A stretch of DNA of 64,000 nucleotides from Buttiauxella selenatireducens (GCF_031432975.1 NZ_CP133838.1:744001-808000), one strand, 5' to 3'; positions 17,809-27,602 are shown, counted from the stretch's first letter. Notes: a model not told the origin generated them from the letters alone. Program-made: numbers and translations.

Positions 17809-18567
17809 TTATTTCAGCCCATCAGCAGCCATACGGTCGCGAATATGTTGCGCACGTTCAGCAGAAGCCGGGTGGTCGTCGAGCATTGAGCTTTGGCGAC
17901 CCCCTTCCTCTTTGGCTAATTTCTCAAAGCTGGTCGCCAGACCAATGGGGTTAATCCCACGTTTTTTCAATAAATCATACGAGTAGTCATCGGCTTCAGA
18001 CTCCTGGCGCTGGGAGAACTGTGCATTCACCAGTTTTTCACCTAAATCGCCAAGCTGTGACTGTGACAAACTGCCCACCACACCTCCCGCTGAAGCTGCT
18101 GCAACACGCGCCGCATTAGTGCCTAGCGCCACTTGCATCCCTTTCTTCACGTGACCCAGTGCGACGTGACCCATTTCGTGGCCGATAACCGCTTCGACTT
18201 CGTTATCGTTCATCATGTCCATCAGGCCGCTGTATACACGAATACAACCGTTGGCCATCGCAAAGGCATTCACATCTTTGGTGACGTAAACCTTGTAGTT
18301 CACCGGCATGCCGTTGATGTTGTCGCCCAGTGCTGAGGCTATTTTGTTCAGGCGTTGCGCATACTCGCTGCTGGCTGGGGCGATAGAAGCTTTGCTGTCC
18401 AGCTCGGCACAGGATTTATCGCTCAGTGCTTTGACTTGAGCATCACTGAGTGTGTACGCCTGAAATGCTTCCGCACCGGAAGCCAGCAGGCCATTGGAAT
18501 CCATATTCTGGCAACCGCTCAGTAGGGCAGCAACGCTCAGGCTCAGTAAAATTGGGCGCATCTTCAT
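17809..18567 (-). CDS. loiP: LoiP, outer-membrane M48 metalloprotease lipoprotein
   Basis: A 252-residue lipoprotein metallopeptidase, the same length as E. coli LoiP (YggG). The signal sequence ends in the lipobox LSGC (Cys19). The zinc motif HEMGH is in VEAVIGHEMGHVALGHVKKG, and the third ligand region follows in SQRQESEADDYSYDLL. E. coli LoiP is an outer-membrane protease induced by low osmolarity that works with BepA. It is convergent with speB across an ERIC and divergent from tktA. Confidence 0.94.
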   Translation of the reverse strand: MKMRPILLSLSVAALLSGCQNMDSNGLLASGAEAFQAYTLSDAQVKALSDKSCAELDSKASIAPASSEYAQRLNKIASALGDNINGMPVNYKVYVTKDVNAFAMANGCIRVYSGLMDMMNDNEVEAVIGHEMGHVALGHVKKGMQVALGTNAARVAAASAGGVVGSLSQSQLGDLGEKLVNAQFSQRQESEADDYSYDLLKKRGINPIGLATSFEKLAKEEGGRQSSMLDDHPASAERAQHIRDRMAADGLK

Positions 18568-18832
18568 GCCAATATCCTTAATAAATGACTACTGCTCAGA
18601 AATGATTTAGCCACAGAAAACGGGCCAGTCTCTTTAGTATAAAGAAGTTAGCCAGACTCGCGCAGCAACTTGCGCAACTTGCGAGCAGGTTCCAGAGATT
18701 TCTTAACCGGACAAAAGGATGCTCCATGTACATGGCACACGGCTTGCGGTACATTGATGGCAATTTTTTGGGCGTAGCCCATAACGCATAGTAGTCAAGG
18801 CCTGACCTTCAACCATCCGATCTGGAGTCAAA

Positions 18833-20824
18833 ATGTCCTCTCGTAAAGAGCTTGCCAATGCTATTCGTGCACTCAGCATGGACGCAGTACAAAAAGCCAA
18901 ATCCGGTCACCCGGGTGCCCCTATGGGTATGGCCGACATTGCCGAAGTCCTGTGGCGCGATTTCCTGAACCATAATCCGCAGAACCCTGCATGGGCTGAC
19001 CGCGACCGTTTCGTTCTTTCTAACGGCCATGGTTCAATGCTGATTTACAGCCTGTTGCACCTCACAGGTTATGACCTGCCGATTGAAGAACTGAAAAACT
19101 TCCGTCAGCTGCATTCCAAAACTCCGGGTCACCCGGAAGTGGGCTACACCGCAGGTGTAGAAACCACCACTGGCCCACTGGGTCAGGGTGTTGCGAACGC
19201 AGTCGGTATGGCAATTGCAGAACGCACCATGGCGGCACAATTCAACCGTCCTGGCCACGATATCGTTGACCACTTCACCTACACATTCCTGGGTGATGGC
19301 TGCATGATGGAAGGCATTTCCCATGAAGTTTGCTCTCTGGCGGGTACGCTGGGTCTGGGTAAACTGGTTGCTTTCTATGATGACAACGGTATCTCTATCG
19401 ACGGCCACGTTGAAGGCTGGTTCACAGACGATACGGCTAAACGTTTCGAAGCTTACGGCTGGCATGTCGTACGCGGCGTTGACGGCCACGATGCTGACGC
19501 AATCAAACGCGCAGTTGAAGAAGCCAAAGCGGTTACCGACAAACCTTCACTGCTGATGTGCAAAACCATCATCGGTTTCGGTTCTCCAAACAAAGCCGGT
19601 ACACACGATTCCCACGGCGCACCGCTGGGTGATGCAGAGATTGCTCTGACTCGTGAAGCGCTGGGCTGGAAACACGCTCCATTCGAAATCCCGCAGGACA
19701 TTTATGCTCAGTGGGATGCGCGTGAAGCAGGCCAGGCTAAAGAAGCGGCATGGAACGAGAAGTTCGCCGCTTACGCAAAAGCCTTCCCACAGGAAGCGGC
19801 AGAATTTACCCGTCGTATGAAAGGCGATATGCCTGCTGACTTCGCTGCGAAAGCGCAAGAGTTCATCAAGAACCTGCAAGCTAACCCGGCAAAAATCGCC
19901 AGCCGTAAAGCGTCCCAGAACACCATCGAAGCATTCGGTCACCTGCTGCCAGAATTCCTCGGCGGCTCCGCTGACCTGGCACCTTCTAACCTGACTATCT
20001 GGTCTGGTTCTAAAGCCATCAACGAAGACCTGGCCGGTAACTACATCCATTACGGTGTACGTGAATTCGGTATGACGGCGATTGCTAACGGTATCGCGCT
20101 GCACGGTGGTTTCCTGCCGTACACCTCTACCTTCCTGATGTTTGTTGAATATGCCCGTAACGCGGTGCGTATGGCAGCATTGATGAAGCAACGCCAGGTG
20201 ATGGTTTACACCCACGACTCTATCGGTCTGGGCGAAGATGGCCCAACTCACCAGCCTGTAGAGCAGCTTGCTGCCCTGCGCGTTACACCAAACATGAGCA
20301 CATGGCGCCCATGTGACCAGGTTGAATCTGCGGTTGCGTGGAAATACGCAGTAGAACGTCATGACGGCCCAACCGCTCTGATCTTCTCCCGTCAGAACCT
20401 GGCACAGCAGGATCGTACTGAGCAGCAACTGGCGGATATCGCTCGTGGCGCATACATCCTGAAAGATTGTGCAGGCACGCCTGAGCTTCTCCTGATTGCG
20501 ACCGGTTCTGAAGTTGAACTGGCTGTTGCCGCGTGGGATCAACTGACTGCTGAAGGCATCAAAGCGCGTGTGGTTTCCATGCCGTCTACTGATGCATTCG
20601 ACAAGCAAGATGCGGCTTACCGTGAAGCGGTTCTGCCGAAAGCGGTTGCTGCCCGTGTTGCTATCGAAGCCAGCATCGCTGACTACTGGTACAAATACGT
20701 TGGCCTGAACGGCGCTGTTGTAGGCATGACCACCTTCGGTGAGTCAGCACCTGCAGAGCAACTGTTCGAAGAGTTTGGCTTCACCGTTGAAAACGTGGTG
20801 AAACAGGCTAAAGCCGTTCTGTAA
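18833..20824 (+). CDS. tktA: TktA, transketolase
   Basis: A 663-residue thiamine-diphosphate enzyme, the same length as E. coli TktA, transferring two-carbon units in the non-oxidative pentose phosphate pathway. Features: [21 protein letters not shown] near the N-terminus, the ThDP motif [18 protein letters not shown] ending about 30 residues later in DDNGISIDG, the pyrimidine domain with [32 protein letters not shown], and a C-terminal domain with [12 protein letters not shown]. Codon use is strongly biased, as expected for a highly expressed gene. Its neighbours rpiA, epd, pgk and fbaA in this window belong to the same central pathways. Confidence 0.97.
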   Translation: MSSRKELANAIRALSMDAVQKAKSGHPGAPMGMADIAEVLWRDFLNHNPQNPAWADRDRFVLSNGHGSMLIYSLLHLTGYDLPIEELKNFRQLHSKTPGHPEVGYTAGVETTTGPLGQGVANAVGMAIAERTMAAQFNRPGHDIVDHFTYTFLGDGCMMEGISHEVCSLAGTLGLGKLVAFYDDNGISIDGHVEGWFTDDTAKRFEAYGWHVVRGVDGHDADAIKRAVEEAKAVTDKPSLLMCKTIIGFGSPNKAGTHDSHGAPLGDAEIALTREALGWKHAPFEIPQDIYAQWDAREAGQAKEAAWNEKFAAYAKAFPQEAAEFTRRMKGDMPADFAAKAQEFIKNLQANPAKIASRKASQNTIEAFGHLLPEFLGGSADLAPSNLTIWSGSKAINEDLAGNYIHYGVREFGMTAIANGIALHGGFLPYTSTFLMFVEYARNAVRMAALMKQRQVMVYTHDSIGLGEDGPTHQPVEQLAALRVTPNMSTWRPCDQVESAVAWKYAVERHDGPTALIFSRQNLAQQDRTEQQLADIARGAYILKDCAGTPELLLIATGSEVELAVAAWDQLTAEGIKARVVSMPSTDAFDKQDAAYREAVLPKAVAARVAIEASIADYWYKYVGLNGAVVGMTTFGESAPAEQLFEEFGFTVENVVKQAKAVL

Positions 20825-20838
20825 AAGGTAATACCACT

Positions 20839-20873
20839 AAGGCCAGCAAACACTGATTGCTGGCCTTTTTTTA
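20839..20873 (+). terminator. Rho-independent terminator of tktA
   Basis: An 11-bp perfect stem AAGGCCAGCAA/TTGCTGGCCTT (20839-20849 and 20857-20867) is followed by a T-run to 20872, 15 bases after the tktA stop. Confidence 0.94.
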
Positions 20874-20888
20874 TCTATTGTTGATAAT

Positions 20889-20907
20889 GCAATTGAAAAT
20901 CATTATC
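20889..20907. promoter_or_regulatory. Fur box before the yncE-like gene
   Basis: The 19-mer GCAATTGAAAATCATTATC matches the Fur consensus GATAATGATAATCATTATC at 15 of 19 positions, with the right half perfect. A GATAATG half-site lies just before it and an ATCATTC half-site just after, so overlapping Fur dimers could bind. It is 35 bp before the start codon of the yncE-like gene, consistent with iron repression of the two-gene unit. Confidence 0.75.
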
Positions 20908-20941
20908 ATTCACATTCGTAAATAAATGTGAATCTAAGTAA

Positions 20942-22012
20942 ATGAATCGACATACTTTCTATGGTTATAAGAAATCGGGCTTCATTGCTTTCGCCGCTGC
21001 ACTATTAATTAATTCTCTGAGCGCCAACGCAGCACCGCTTCCTGAAAAAGATTTCCTCGCTGCACCTGTTGGCCACGGGGTTTACGAACTGGCCTATGAT
21101 GCTTCACAGAACGTTCTATTCGCAGCGTCTGCCCCTTCTTTCGATAAAGATAAAACCGATGGCCTGGTCTACAAATTAAATCCTGAAACACTTAAAACGA
21201 CGGGAAATATCAACACCCATCGACGGGCATTTGCCACTGTGTTGGATGAAGACAACCCTATCCTTTATATCGGTAATACTCTTGAAGGATCAGTAACGCT
21301 AATTGATACGCGCAGCGGTAAAGAGATCAAGACTGTACAACTGAGTGACACCCGTAATCCCAAAGAAATTGTTCACACCCGTGAAATGGTGCTCGATAAA
21401 AAACGCCAGAGATTGTATGTATCGGGTGTGACGCAGAAAGGGATTATTTGGGTTATCGATACGCAAAAGCAACAGCATATTGGCACCATTGAAAATGTGG
21501 GTGAATATCCAACGGGGTTAGCGGTTGATGAAGAAAAAGGACGACTTTATAGCGTAAATGGTAATGGGGAGTTAATCGTTCTTGATGCCAACACTAATAA
21601 AATTGTTTCACGCATAAAAGTAGAACCACAGAAAAAACACTTCTTCTTAAATATCGCGCTGGATAGCAAACACGATCGCGCATTTATTACCGACCCGGAT
21701 TTACCGAGTGTGTTGGTCGTTTCGCTTAAAGACGGGAGTATCATTCACCACATCGACGTCATAAATTCCCTGGCAGTGATGTATAACGATGCGCGTAATG
21801 AAATATATATTACACATCGAAATGCCCAATTGATCACTATTGTCGACAGTGAAACCTACAAAGTGAAAGCCAGTATCGCGACAGCAGCATTGCCGAATAG
21901 TCTGGCTCTTTCACCAGATGGCCACATTCTCTATGCCAGCGTGAAGCAGGGCGAGAAAGAAATTGGCAAAAAGCCGGATTACATTATTAAAGTAGAACTC
22001 GACAAAATCTAA
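20942..22012 (+). CDS. YncE-like periplasmic beta-propeller protein
   Basis: A 356-residue secreted protein with a signal peptide (hydrophobic core FIAFAAALLINSLSANA, cleavage near ANA-AP). The mature part carries repeated propeller blades such as LYVSGVTQKGIIWVIDTQ, GRLYSVNGNGELIVLDANTN, DRAFITDPDLPSVLVVSLKDG and SLALSPDGHILYASVKQG, closely following E. coli YncE, a Fur-regulated seven-bladed propeller of unsettled function. It is directly followed by a TonB-dependent receptor; in E. coli yncE also neighbours a receptor gene (yncD/pqqU). The Fur box upstream suggests expression under iron limitation. It is not present at the tktA locus of E. coli, so it is an insertion here. A partner role in siderophore or cofactor uptake is inferred. 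Confidence 0.82.
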   Translation: MNRHTFYGYKKSGFIAFAAALLINSLSANAAPLPEKDFLAAPVGHGVYELAYDASQNVLFAASAPSFDKDKTDGLVYKLNPETLKTTGNINTHRRAFATVLDEDNPILYIGNTLEGSVTLIDTRSGKEIKTVQLSDTRNPKEIVHTREMVLDKKRQRLYVSGVTQKGIIWVIDTQKQQHIGTIENVGEYPTGLAVDEEKGRLYSVNGNGELIVLDANTNKIVSRIKVEPQKKHFFLNIALDSKHDRAFITDPDLPSVLVVSLKDGSIIHHIDVINSLAVMYNDARNEIYITHRNAQLITIVDSETYKVKASIATAALPNSLALSPDGHILYASVKQGEKEIGKKPDYIIKVELDKI

Positions 22013-22036
22013 TTAAAATTTAATTAAAAGAAAAAT

Positions 22037-22077
22037 AAAGCCCTGTGATGAAAATTCACAGGGTCGGTTGGCTTTTT
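22037..22077 (+). other. Hairpin between the yncE-like gene and the receptor gene
   Basis: CCCTGTGA/TCACAGGG (22041-22048 and 22055-22062) forms a perfect stem. An outer AAAGCC/GGCTTT pairing with a bulge could extend it, ending in TTTTTT. It is either a leaky terminator or an mRNA-stabilising element that sets the ratio of the two products. Confidence 0.5.
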
Positions 22078-22100
22078 TAAATATCTCAGGAAATTAGAAA

Positions 22101-24104
22101 ATGAGAAGTAATAAGCGTTTGGCATTGGCAGGGATAGTTGCGCTAGCTGGAGGCACGATGCTTCCTGTGCTGGCCGAAGAAAATACAGCACCTCTTAGTG
22201 AATCTGAAGATCAAATGGTGGTTACGGCATCGGGTTTTTCTCAGCAAAAGAAAGATGCTCCAGCCACTATTTCCGTAGTTGATCGTAAACAGCTTGATGA
22301 GAAGCCAAATCGTAATGTCGCCGAGGCTATTCAGGATTTACCTGGCGTCAATGTCGGCACGGGTTCAAGTGATATGTCATCTGGCGATATAATGATGCGC
22401 GGCATGGACTCCAGCTATACCGCATATATGGTCAACAGCGTTAAACAGAATACCGGAGAGTCGCGCCCGTACGGCCAGGATATTGGTGCAGAAGTTAACT
22501 TCTTACCGCCGATGGAAGCCATTGAGCGTATTGAAGTTATCCGTGGGCCCATGTCTTCGCTCTATGGCTCTGACGCAATTGGCGGTGTGGTTAACGTTAT
22601 TACCAAAAAGCCCTACGGCGTAAACGACTGGACCGGAGCACTGGCGGCAAATACCTTCATTCAGGAAGACAGTTCATTTGGAAATACCAACCAGATGAAT
22701 TTGTTTGCCATGGGGCCAATTGTGCCAAATGTGTTGGGTGTAAGCGTCGCGGCTGACTGGCTAAATCGTCGCGATGACGAACGGGATAACTACTTCAGTA
22801 AAAACGACCGTAAATCGATAGATATGACCGTGGGTCTGGCGGCAAATGAAACTAACGTATTTGACCTGAATGTTGTCACGGGAAAGCAAAAGAAGAATCG
22901 TGATGAAGCACCGTGGATGTGGACGTTTGATCGGGATGCCGTGACGCTCAGTCACAGCGGCTGGTACGCTGAAGACACCATCACCACTAACAACTACATC
23001 AATTACGAAAAAGGGCGTTCAAAATACGAGCTGGAGGGGAATTCCCCCCAATATATCGAAACCGAAAACTATGTCGCTAATAGCCAGACGACCTTCACGC
23101 TCGACACCCACAAATTAACCGTTGGCGCGAACTTTACGCGTGAAGAGCTCAACGATCAGTTTGCTGTATCAAGCAAAGAAGCGCCAGGTGTAACGCCCGT
23201 GACCAAAATCAGCCGCGATGGTTGGGCGCTGTTTGCTGAAGACGGTTGGCAAATGGGGGACTTTACACTCACGACTTCCGCTCGTTTAGATCGCGATAAC
23301 TACTTTGGTACGCATATTACGCCAAAACTTTACGGCAACTGGACGATCACGGATGCCTGGGCGCTGAAAGGGGGCGTGTCTGCGGGTTATAAAAAACCAG
23401 AGTTGCGTGAGACATCTGCCGACTTTGTGACACCGCGCGGTTCGTTACCGCCGTACCCCTATTTGACAGTGGGTAACGACGATCTCAAACCTGAGAAAAG
23501 TGTTAACTCCGAACTGGGCCTGTATTGGGTTGGAGAGAAACTGGCTTTAGACGGCACGGTCTTCTACACCCAATTCAAAGATAAAATTTCCGAAGAAACT
23601 ATCTGTGAAACTACGGAGAGTCATCAGTGCCAGATGAACGGTTATAAAGCCGACTCCATCAGCCAATACTTCAACGTCGGTAAAGCCGATGTGTACGGTG
23701 TGGAACTGAATGCTGACTGGCAGGTAACCGAAACGGTGAGAGCCAACGCAAACTATACCTACAACCACAGCGAGCAGAAAACTGGTGTTAACAAAGGCTA
23801 TGCACTCAATGACTTCCCGCGCCATATGGCTAATCTTTCGCTAACCTGGTCTGCAACCGAAGCGCTGGATCTGTGGAGTAAAGCGAATTACCGTGGCAGC
23901 AACCGCGATAATGGCGATCATATTGATTACGATACCTGGACGATGATCGATCTTGGCGCGCGTTATCGCCTGAACAAAAACACGCAGCTTCTGGCAGGGA
24001 TCTACAACCTGTTCGATGCCGATCCGCAACGTATCAGCCCATGGGGTGAGTATGGTCTGGTAGAAGGGCGTCGTTACAATCTTGGGGCGCGTATCGAGTT
24101 TTGA
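22101..24104 (+). CDS. TonB-dependent outer-membrane receptor, CirA/FepA-like
   Basis: A 667-residue receptor. A signal peptide ends near LPVLA-EEN; the TonB box follows (DQMVVTAS, residues ~38-45). The plug carries DAPATISVVDRKQL, VAEAIQDLPGVNV, GDIMMRGMDSSYT, IERIEVIRGPMSSLYGSDAIGGVVNVITKK. The rest is a 22-strand barrel with GGVSAGYKKPELRETS and NDDLKPEKSVNSELGLYW, ending in ARIEF with a terminal Phe. A Cys pair in an extracellular loop (ICETTESHQC) probably forms a disulfide. Family resemblance is strongest to the catecholate receptor CirA, but the substrate cannot be assigned. It lies 88 bp after the Fur-boxed yncE-like gene, so iron control of both is likely. Confidence 0.85.
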   Translation: MRSNKRLALAGIVALAGGTMLPVLAEENTAPLSESEDQMVVTASGFSQQKKDAPATISVVDRKQLDEKPNRNVAEAIQDLPGVNVGTGSSDMSSGDIMMRGMDSSYTAYMVNSVKQNTGESRPYGQDIGAEVNFLPPMEAIERIEVIRGPMSSLYGSDAIGGVVNVITKKPYGVNDWTGALAANTFIQEDSSFGNTNQMNLFAMGPIVPNVLGVSVAADWLNRRDDERDNYFSKNDRKSIDMTVGLAANETNVFDLNVVTGKQKKNRDEAPWMWTFDRDAVTLSHSGWYAEDTITTNNYINYEKGRSKYELEGNSPQYIETENYVANSQTTFTLDTHKLTVGANFTREELNDQFAVSSKEAPGVTPVTKISRDGWALFAEDGWQMGDFTLTTSARLDRDNYFGTHITPKLYGNWTITDAWALKGGVSAGYKKPELRETSADFVTPRGSLPPYPYLTVGNDDLKPEKSVNSELGLYWVGEKLALDGTVFYTQFKDKISEETICETTESHQCQMNGYKADSISQYFNVGKADVYGVELNADWQVTETVRANANYTYNHSEQKTGVNKGYALNDFPRHMANLSLTWSATEALDLWSKANYRGSNRDNGDHIDYDTWTMIDLGARYRLNKNTQLLAGIYNLFDADPQRISPWGEYGLVEGRRYNLGARIEF

Positions 24105-24120
24105 TTAAAAGCTTGTAAGA

Positions 24121-24165
24121 ACAAAACAGCTATTCAGCGTTACGCCTGACTGGCTGTTTTGTTTT
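24121..24165 (+). terminator. Terminator after the TonB receptor gene
   Basis: A 10-bp perfect outer stem ACAAAACAGC/GCTGTTTTGT (24121-24130 and 24153-24162) encloses a partly paired CAGCGTTACGCCTG loop and ends in GTTTTGTTTT. It lies 16 bases after the receptor stop codon. Confidence 0.85.
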
Positions 24166-24462
24166 GCAGATGTCGCATTTAACCTCTGGTGCAATATCTC
24201 AAAAAAAGTTCAATCAAGCCCTTTATTGTGATCTGAATTGCAAATTTGATATTAATGTGATTTGTATATTTGAGATTCAAGTCAAATTATAGCTATTGAC
24301 AAAATAAATTATTATAAATGATGTTGTTTAATGCTTTGAATTAATTGATTAATTTATCCTCACCTAAAAATGCATGCATTTCCAGCACTCATTTGATTTA
24401 TTTTTCTCGCCGACATACTTTAATTGAAAATAAAAAACACCCTACAAGGCGAGGAAGTTATT
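24166..24462 (+). promoter_or_regulatory. AT-rich control region of the cmt operon
   Basis: This stretch of about 300 bases is markedly AT-rich and holds no gene. TGTGATCTGAATTGCAA at about 24227 and AATGTGATTTGTATATTTGA shortly after each show one good CRP half-site (TGTGA) with a poor second half, so they are weak CRP candidates. AAGGCGAGGAAG just before 24463 is the ribosome site of cmtB. The base composition would suit H-NS silencing, consistent with a cryptic operon. Confidence 0.45.
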
Positions 24463-24906
24463 ATGCGATTAATAGATTATTTCCCTGATGCTGCCATATC
24501 CATAAAAAACTCTGCCAATGACTGGAGGCAGGCAATAGATTATTCAATGGAAGTTCTATTGCAAAAAGGATATGTGACCTCTTCTTACATAGGTGCAATA
24601 AAATCCACCACACAAGAAAATGGCCCATATTATATTCTGGCGCCGTTTGTTGCTATGCCTCATGCCAGGCCGGAATGCGGTGCAATGAAAACGGGTTTAT
24701 CCCTTACGTTATTAAAAAATGCCGTGACCTTTGGTGAGGATAAAGAACCGATAAAACTTCTAATAGGTTTATCTGCCGCTGATTCTGATGAGCATATTGG
24801 TGCTATTCAGGCATTAAGCGAAATGTTTTGCGAAGAATCTCAGATTGAAGCGTTGTTGAACGCAAATACCGATCAGCAATTAATGGATATAATCTCTCAG
24901 GGATAA
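24463..24906 (+). CDS. cmtB: CmtB, mannitol-type PTS enzyme IIA
   Basis: A 147-residue PTS EIIA of the mannitol/fructose family, the same length as E. coli CmtB. The phospho-acceptor histidine is in APFVAMPHARPE (His67). It receives phosphate from HPr and passes it to the IIB domain of CmtA. The ATG at 24463 (MRLIDYFPDA) matches E. coli and follows GAGGAAG; an upstream in-frame ATG at 24424 is less likely. It opens the operon cmtB-cmtA-yggP-yggF-yggD-yggC. The name cryptic mannitol reflects sequence similarity; the true substrate is not known. Confidence 0.93.
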   Translation: MRLIDYFPDAAISIKNSANDWRQAIDYSMEVLLQKGYVTSSYIGAIKSTTQENGPYYILAPFVAMPHARPECGAMKTGLSLTLLKNAVTFGEDKEPIKLLIGLSAADSDEHIGAIQALSEMFCEESQIEALLNANTDQQLMDIISQG

Positions 24907-24928
24907 TCATTCACTCGTCAGGATAAAT

Positions 24929-26314
24929 ATGAAAAACAAATCAGCTCGTGCCAAAGTCCAGGCATTCGGGGGATTTCTTACCGCCATGGTTATCCCCAAT
25001 ATTGGCGCTTTTATTGCGTGGGGTTTTATTACCGCATTATTTATTCCAACCGGTTGGATGCCCAACGAACATTTCGCCAAAATAGTTGGCCCGATGATCA
25101 CCTATTTGCTACCCGTTATGATTGGCTCGACCGGCGGGCATTTAGTGGGGGGTAAGCGTGGCGCTGTAATGGGCGGGATCGGCACCATCGGCGTGATTGT
25201 GGGTGCAGACATCCCCATGTTTATTGGCGCGATGATCATGGGGCCGCTCGGCGGTTGGGTCATTAAAGTTATCGACAGAACCCTGGAAAAACGTATTCCA
25301 CCGGGCTTTGAGATGGTTATCAATAACTTCTCTCTGGGTATTGCGGGGATGCTTTTATGCCTCTTGGCCTTTGAGGTCATCGGTCCAGCGGTCCTGGTGG
25401 CGAACAACTTCGTAAAAGAGTGCATCGAAGCGTTGGTTAGCACTGGCTATTTGCCGCTGCTGTCATTGATTAACGAACCGGCAAAAATTCTGTTCCTGAA
25501 CAACGCTATCGATCAGGGGGTTTACTACCCACTTGGAATGCAGCAAGCCTCTGACACCGGTAAATCCATCTTCTTTATGGTGGCGTCGAATCCAGGTCCC
25601 GGACTTGGTCTGTTACTTGGGTTCGCTGTATTTGGCAAAGGGATGGCAAAGAAATCGGCTCCTGGGGCGATGATTATTCACTTCCTCGGTGGCATTCATG
25701 AACTCTATTTCCCTTATGTATTGATGAAGCCGCTGACGCTGATTGCCATGATCGCAGGTGGCATGTCCGGGATTTACACCTTTAACCTTTTGGGCGGTGG
25801 ACTTGTCGCGGGGCCAAGCCCTGGCTCAATCTTTGCCTATCTTGCACTGACACCGCGGGGTGCCTTCTTTGCCACCATCGCTGGGGTCACTGTCGCAACA
25901 GTCGTGTCGTTTGTCATCACCTCGTTGATCCTTAAGATGGATCGCAGCAAAGAAGCCGAGAAAGATGACAGCTTTGATGAAACGGCAAACGCCATGAAGA
26001 CGATGAAGCAAGAAGGGGCGTGGAGCGCAGCACCAGTGAAACTGATTGCTTTCGTTTGTGATGCGGGAATGGGCTCAAGCGCAATGGGAGCGACAACATT
26101 CCGTAAACGCCTGCAAAAACAGGGAATGGAAATGGACGTTAAACACTATGCGATTGAAAACGTCCCGGAACATGCAGAAATCATTGTCACTCATGCAAGC
26201 CTTGAAGGCCGTGTAAAACGGGTGTCTGACAAACCGCTAATACTCATTAATAACTATATTGGCGACCCTAAGCTTGATGTTTTATTTAATGAACTCACCT
26301 CTCAGGCAAAATAA
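24929..26314 (+). CDS. cmtA: CmtA, mannitol-type PTS enzyme IICB
   Basis: A 461-residue PTS permease, close to E. coli CmtA (462). The membrane IIC domain covers about 1-340 with GGFLTAMVIPNIGAFIAWG, MIGSTGGHLVGGKRGAVMGGIGTIG, GFEMVINNFSLG and IHFLGGIHELYFPYVLMKP; the cytosolic IIB domain follows a linker and carries the phospho-cysteine in FVCDAGMGSSAMG (Cys377). It would import and phosphorylate a hexitol-like sugar. It has no IIA domain; CmtB supplies it in trans from 22 bp upstream. Confidence 0.94.
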   Translation: MKNKSARAKVQAFGGFLTAMVIPNIGAFIAWGFITALFIPTGWMPNEHFAKIVGPMITYLLPVMIGSTGGHLVGGKRGAVMGGIGTIGVIVGADIPMFIGAMIMGPLGGWVIKVIDRTLEKRIPPGFEMVINNFSLGIAGMLLCLLAFEVIGPAVLVANNFVKECIEALVSTGYLPLLSLINEPAKILFLNNAIDQGVYYPLGMQQASDTGKSIFFMVASNPGPGLGLLLGFAVFGKGMAKKSAPGAMIIHFLGGIHELYFPYVLMKPLTLIAMIAGGMSGIYTFNLLGGGLVAGPSPGSIFAYLALTPRGAFFATIAGVTVATVVSFVITSLILKMDRSKEAEKDDSFDETANAMKTMKQEGAWSAAPVKLIAFVCDAGMGSSAMGATTFRKRLQKQGMEMDVKHYAIENVPEHAEIIVTHASLEGRVKRVSDKPLILINNYIGDPKLDVLFNELTSQAK

Positions 26315-26325
26315 TAAGGACTATG

Positions 26326-27600
26326 ATGAAAACGAAAGTTGCAGCCATCTATGGTAAGCGGGATGTCCGTATTCGCGAGTTTGAATTACCCGAGATTACC
26401 GAAGACGAGTTATTAGTGAGTGTTATTTCTGATAGCGTTTGTTTATCAACATGGAAAGCGGCATTACTGGCAAGCGATCATAAACGCGTACCTGACGATC
26501 TGAGTAACCATCCGGTTATTACTGGGCATGAATGTGCGGGTGTCATTGTTGAAGTCGGTCATAATCTACGAGATAAATATAAGAAAGGTCAGCGTTACGT
26601 TTTACAACCAGCAATGGGTTTACCAAGTGGGTATTCCGCTGGATACAGTTACGAATATTTCGGTGGTAACGCGACATATATGATTATCCCGAAACTGGCG
26701 ATTGATATGGGGTGTGTATTACCTTATCGCGGATCATATTTTGCAGCAGCCTCTTTAGCAGAACCGATGTGCTGCATTATTGGCGCATATAAAGCCAACT
26801 ATCACACCACACAATATGTGTATGAACATCGTATGGGAATAAAGCCCGGCGGCAACCTGGCATTATTAGCTTGTGCCGGGCCGATGGGTATCGGCGCGAT
26901 TGATTATGCTATCAATGGCAATATTAAACCGGGCAAAGTGGTAGTGGTGGATATTGATGAAGCCCGACTGGCGCAAGCACAAAAACTCCTGCCAGTGGCG
27001 TTGGCAGCCAAAAATGGTATTGAGCTGGTTTATGTGAACAGCACGCAACTGGATAACCCTGCGGCTGCGTTGCGAGATCTCACTGGCGGTGCCGGTTTCG
27101 ATGATGTTTTCGTTTATGCTGCGGTGCCTGCGGTGATTGAGCTTGGCGACGATCTGCTTGCCGATGACGGTTGCCTGAATTTCTTTGCCGGACCCACCGA
27201 CAAAAACTTTAAAGTACCGTTTAACTTCTACAACGTACATTACGGTAGCACGCACATCGTCGGGACTTCCGGAGGCTCAACGGACGATATGCTGGAAGCT
27301 ATCGAACTGGCCGCCAGCGGAAGATTGCAGCCTTCGTTTATGGTTACGCATGTCGGTGGTCTGGATGCCGTTCCAGAAACGGTGATTAACCTGCCGGATA
27401 TCCCTGGTGGCAAAAAACTCATCTATAACGGCGTCACGATGCCGCTTACCGCGATTACCGATTTTGCCCGCTTAGGAGAAAGCGATCCGTTATATCGCCG
27501 CCTTGCGGAGCTGGTTGCAGAAACACACGGTGTCTGGAACGAAGCCGCAGAAAAACACCTGTTAGCGCATTTTGGCGTTGATATTGGTGTGGAGGCTTAA
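26326..27600 (+). CDS. yggP: YggP, zinc-type MDR dehydrogenase
   Basis: A 424-residue protein of the medium-chain dehydrogenase/reductase superfamily. HPVITGHECAGVIVEVG is the GHE-type zinc/GroES-domain motif; LALLACAGPMGIGAIDYA with GKVVVVDIDEARLAQA is the Rossmann NAD(P) site. Its neighbours (PTS IIA, PTS IICB, a bisphosphatase) suggest it oxidises a phosphorylated sugar alcohol; that is inference, as the substrate is unknown. Two adjacent ATG codons exist; the second (26326) has the better distance to AAGGA and matches the E. coli start MKTKVAAIYG. It ends 2 bp before yggF. Confidence 0.92.
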   Translation: MKTKVAAIYGKRDVRIREFELPEITEDELLVSVISDSVCLSTWKAALLASDHKRVPDDLSNHPVITGHECAGVIVEVGHNLRDKYKKGQRYVLQPAMGLPSGYSAGYSYEYFGGNATYMIIPKLAIDMGCVLPYRGSYFAAASLAEPMCCIIGAYKANYHTTQYVYEHRMGIKPGGNLALLACAGPMGIGAIDYAINGNIKPGKVVVVDIDEARLAQAQKLLPVALAAKNGIELVYVNSTQLDNPAAALRDLTGGAGFDDVFVYAAVPAVIELGDDLLADDGCLNFFAGPTDKNFKVPFNFYNVHYGSTHIVGTSGGSTDDMLEAIELAASGRLQPSFMVTHVGGLDAVPETVINLPDIPGGKKLIYNGVTMPLTAITDFARLGESDPLYRRLAELVAETHGVWNEAAEKHLLAHFGVDIGVEA

Positions 27601-27602
27601 GC

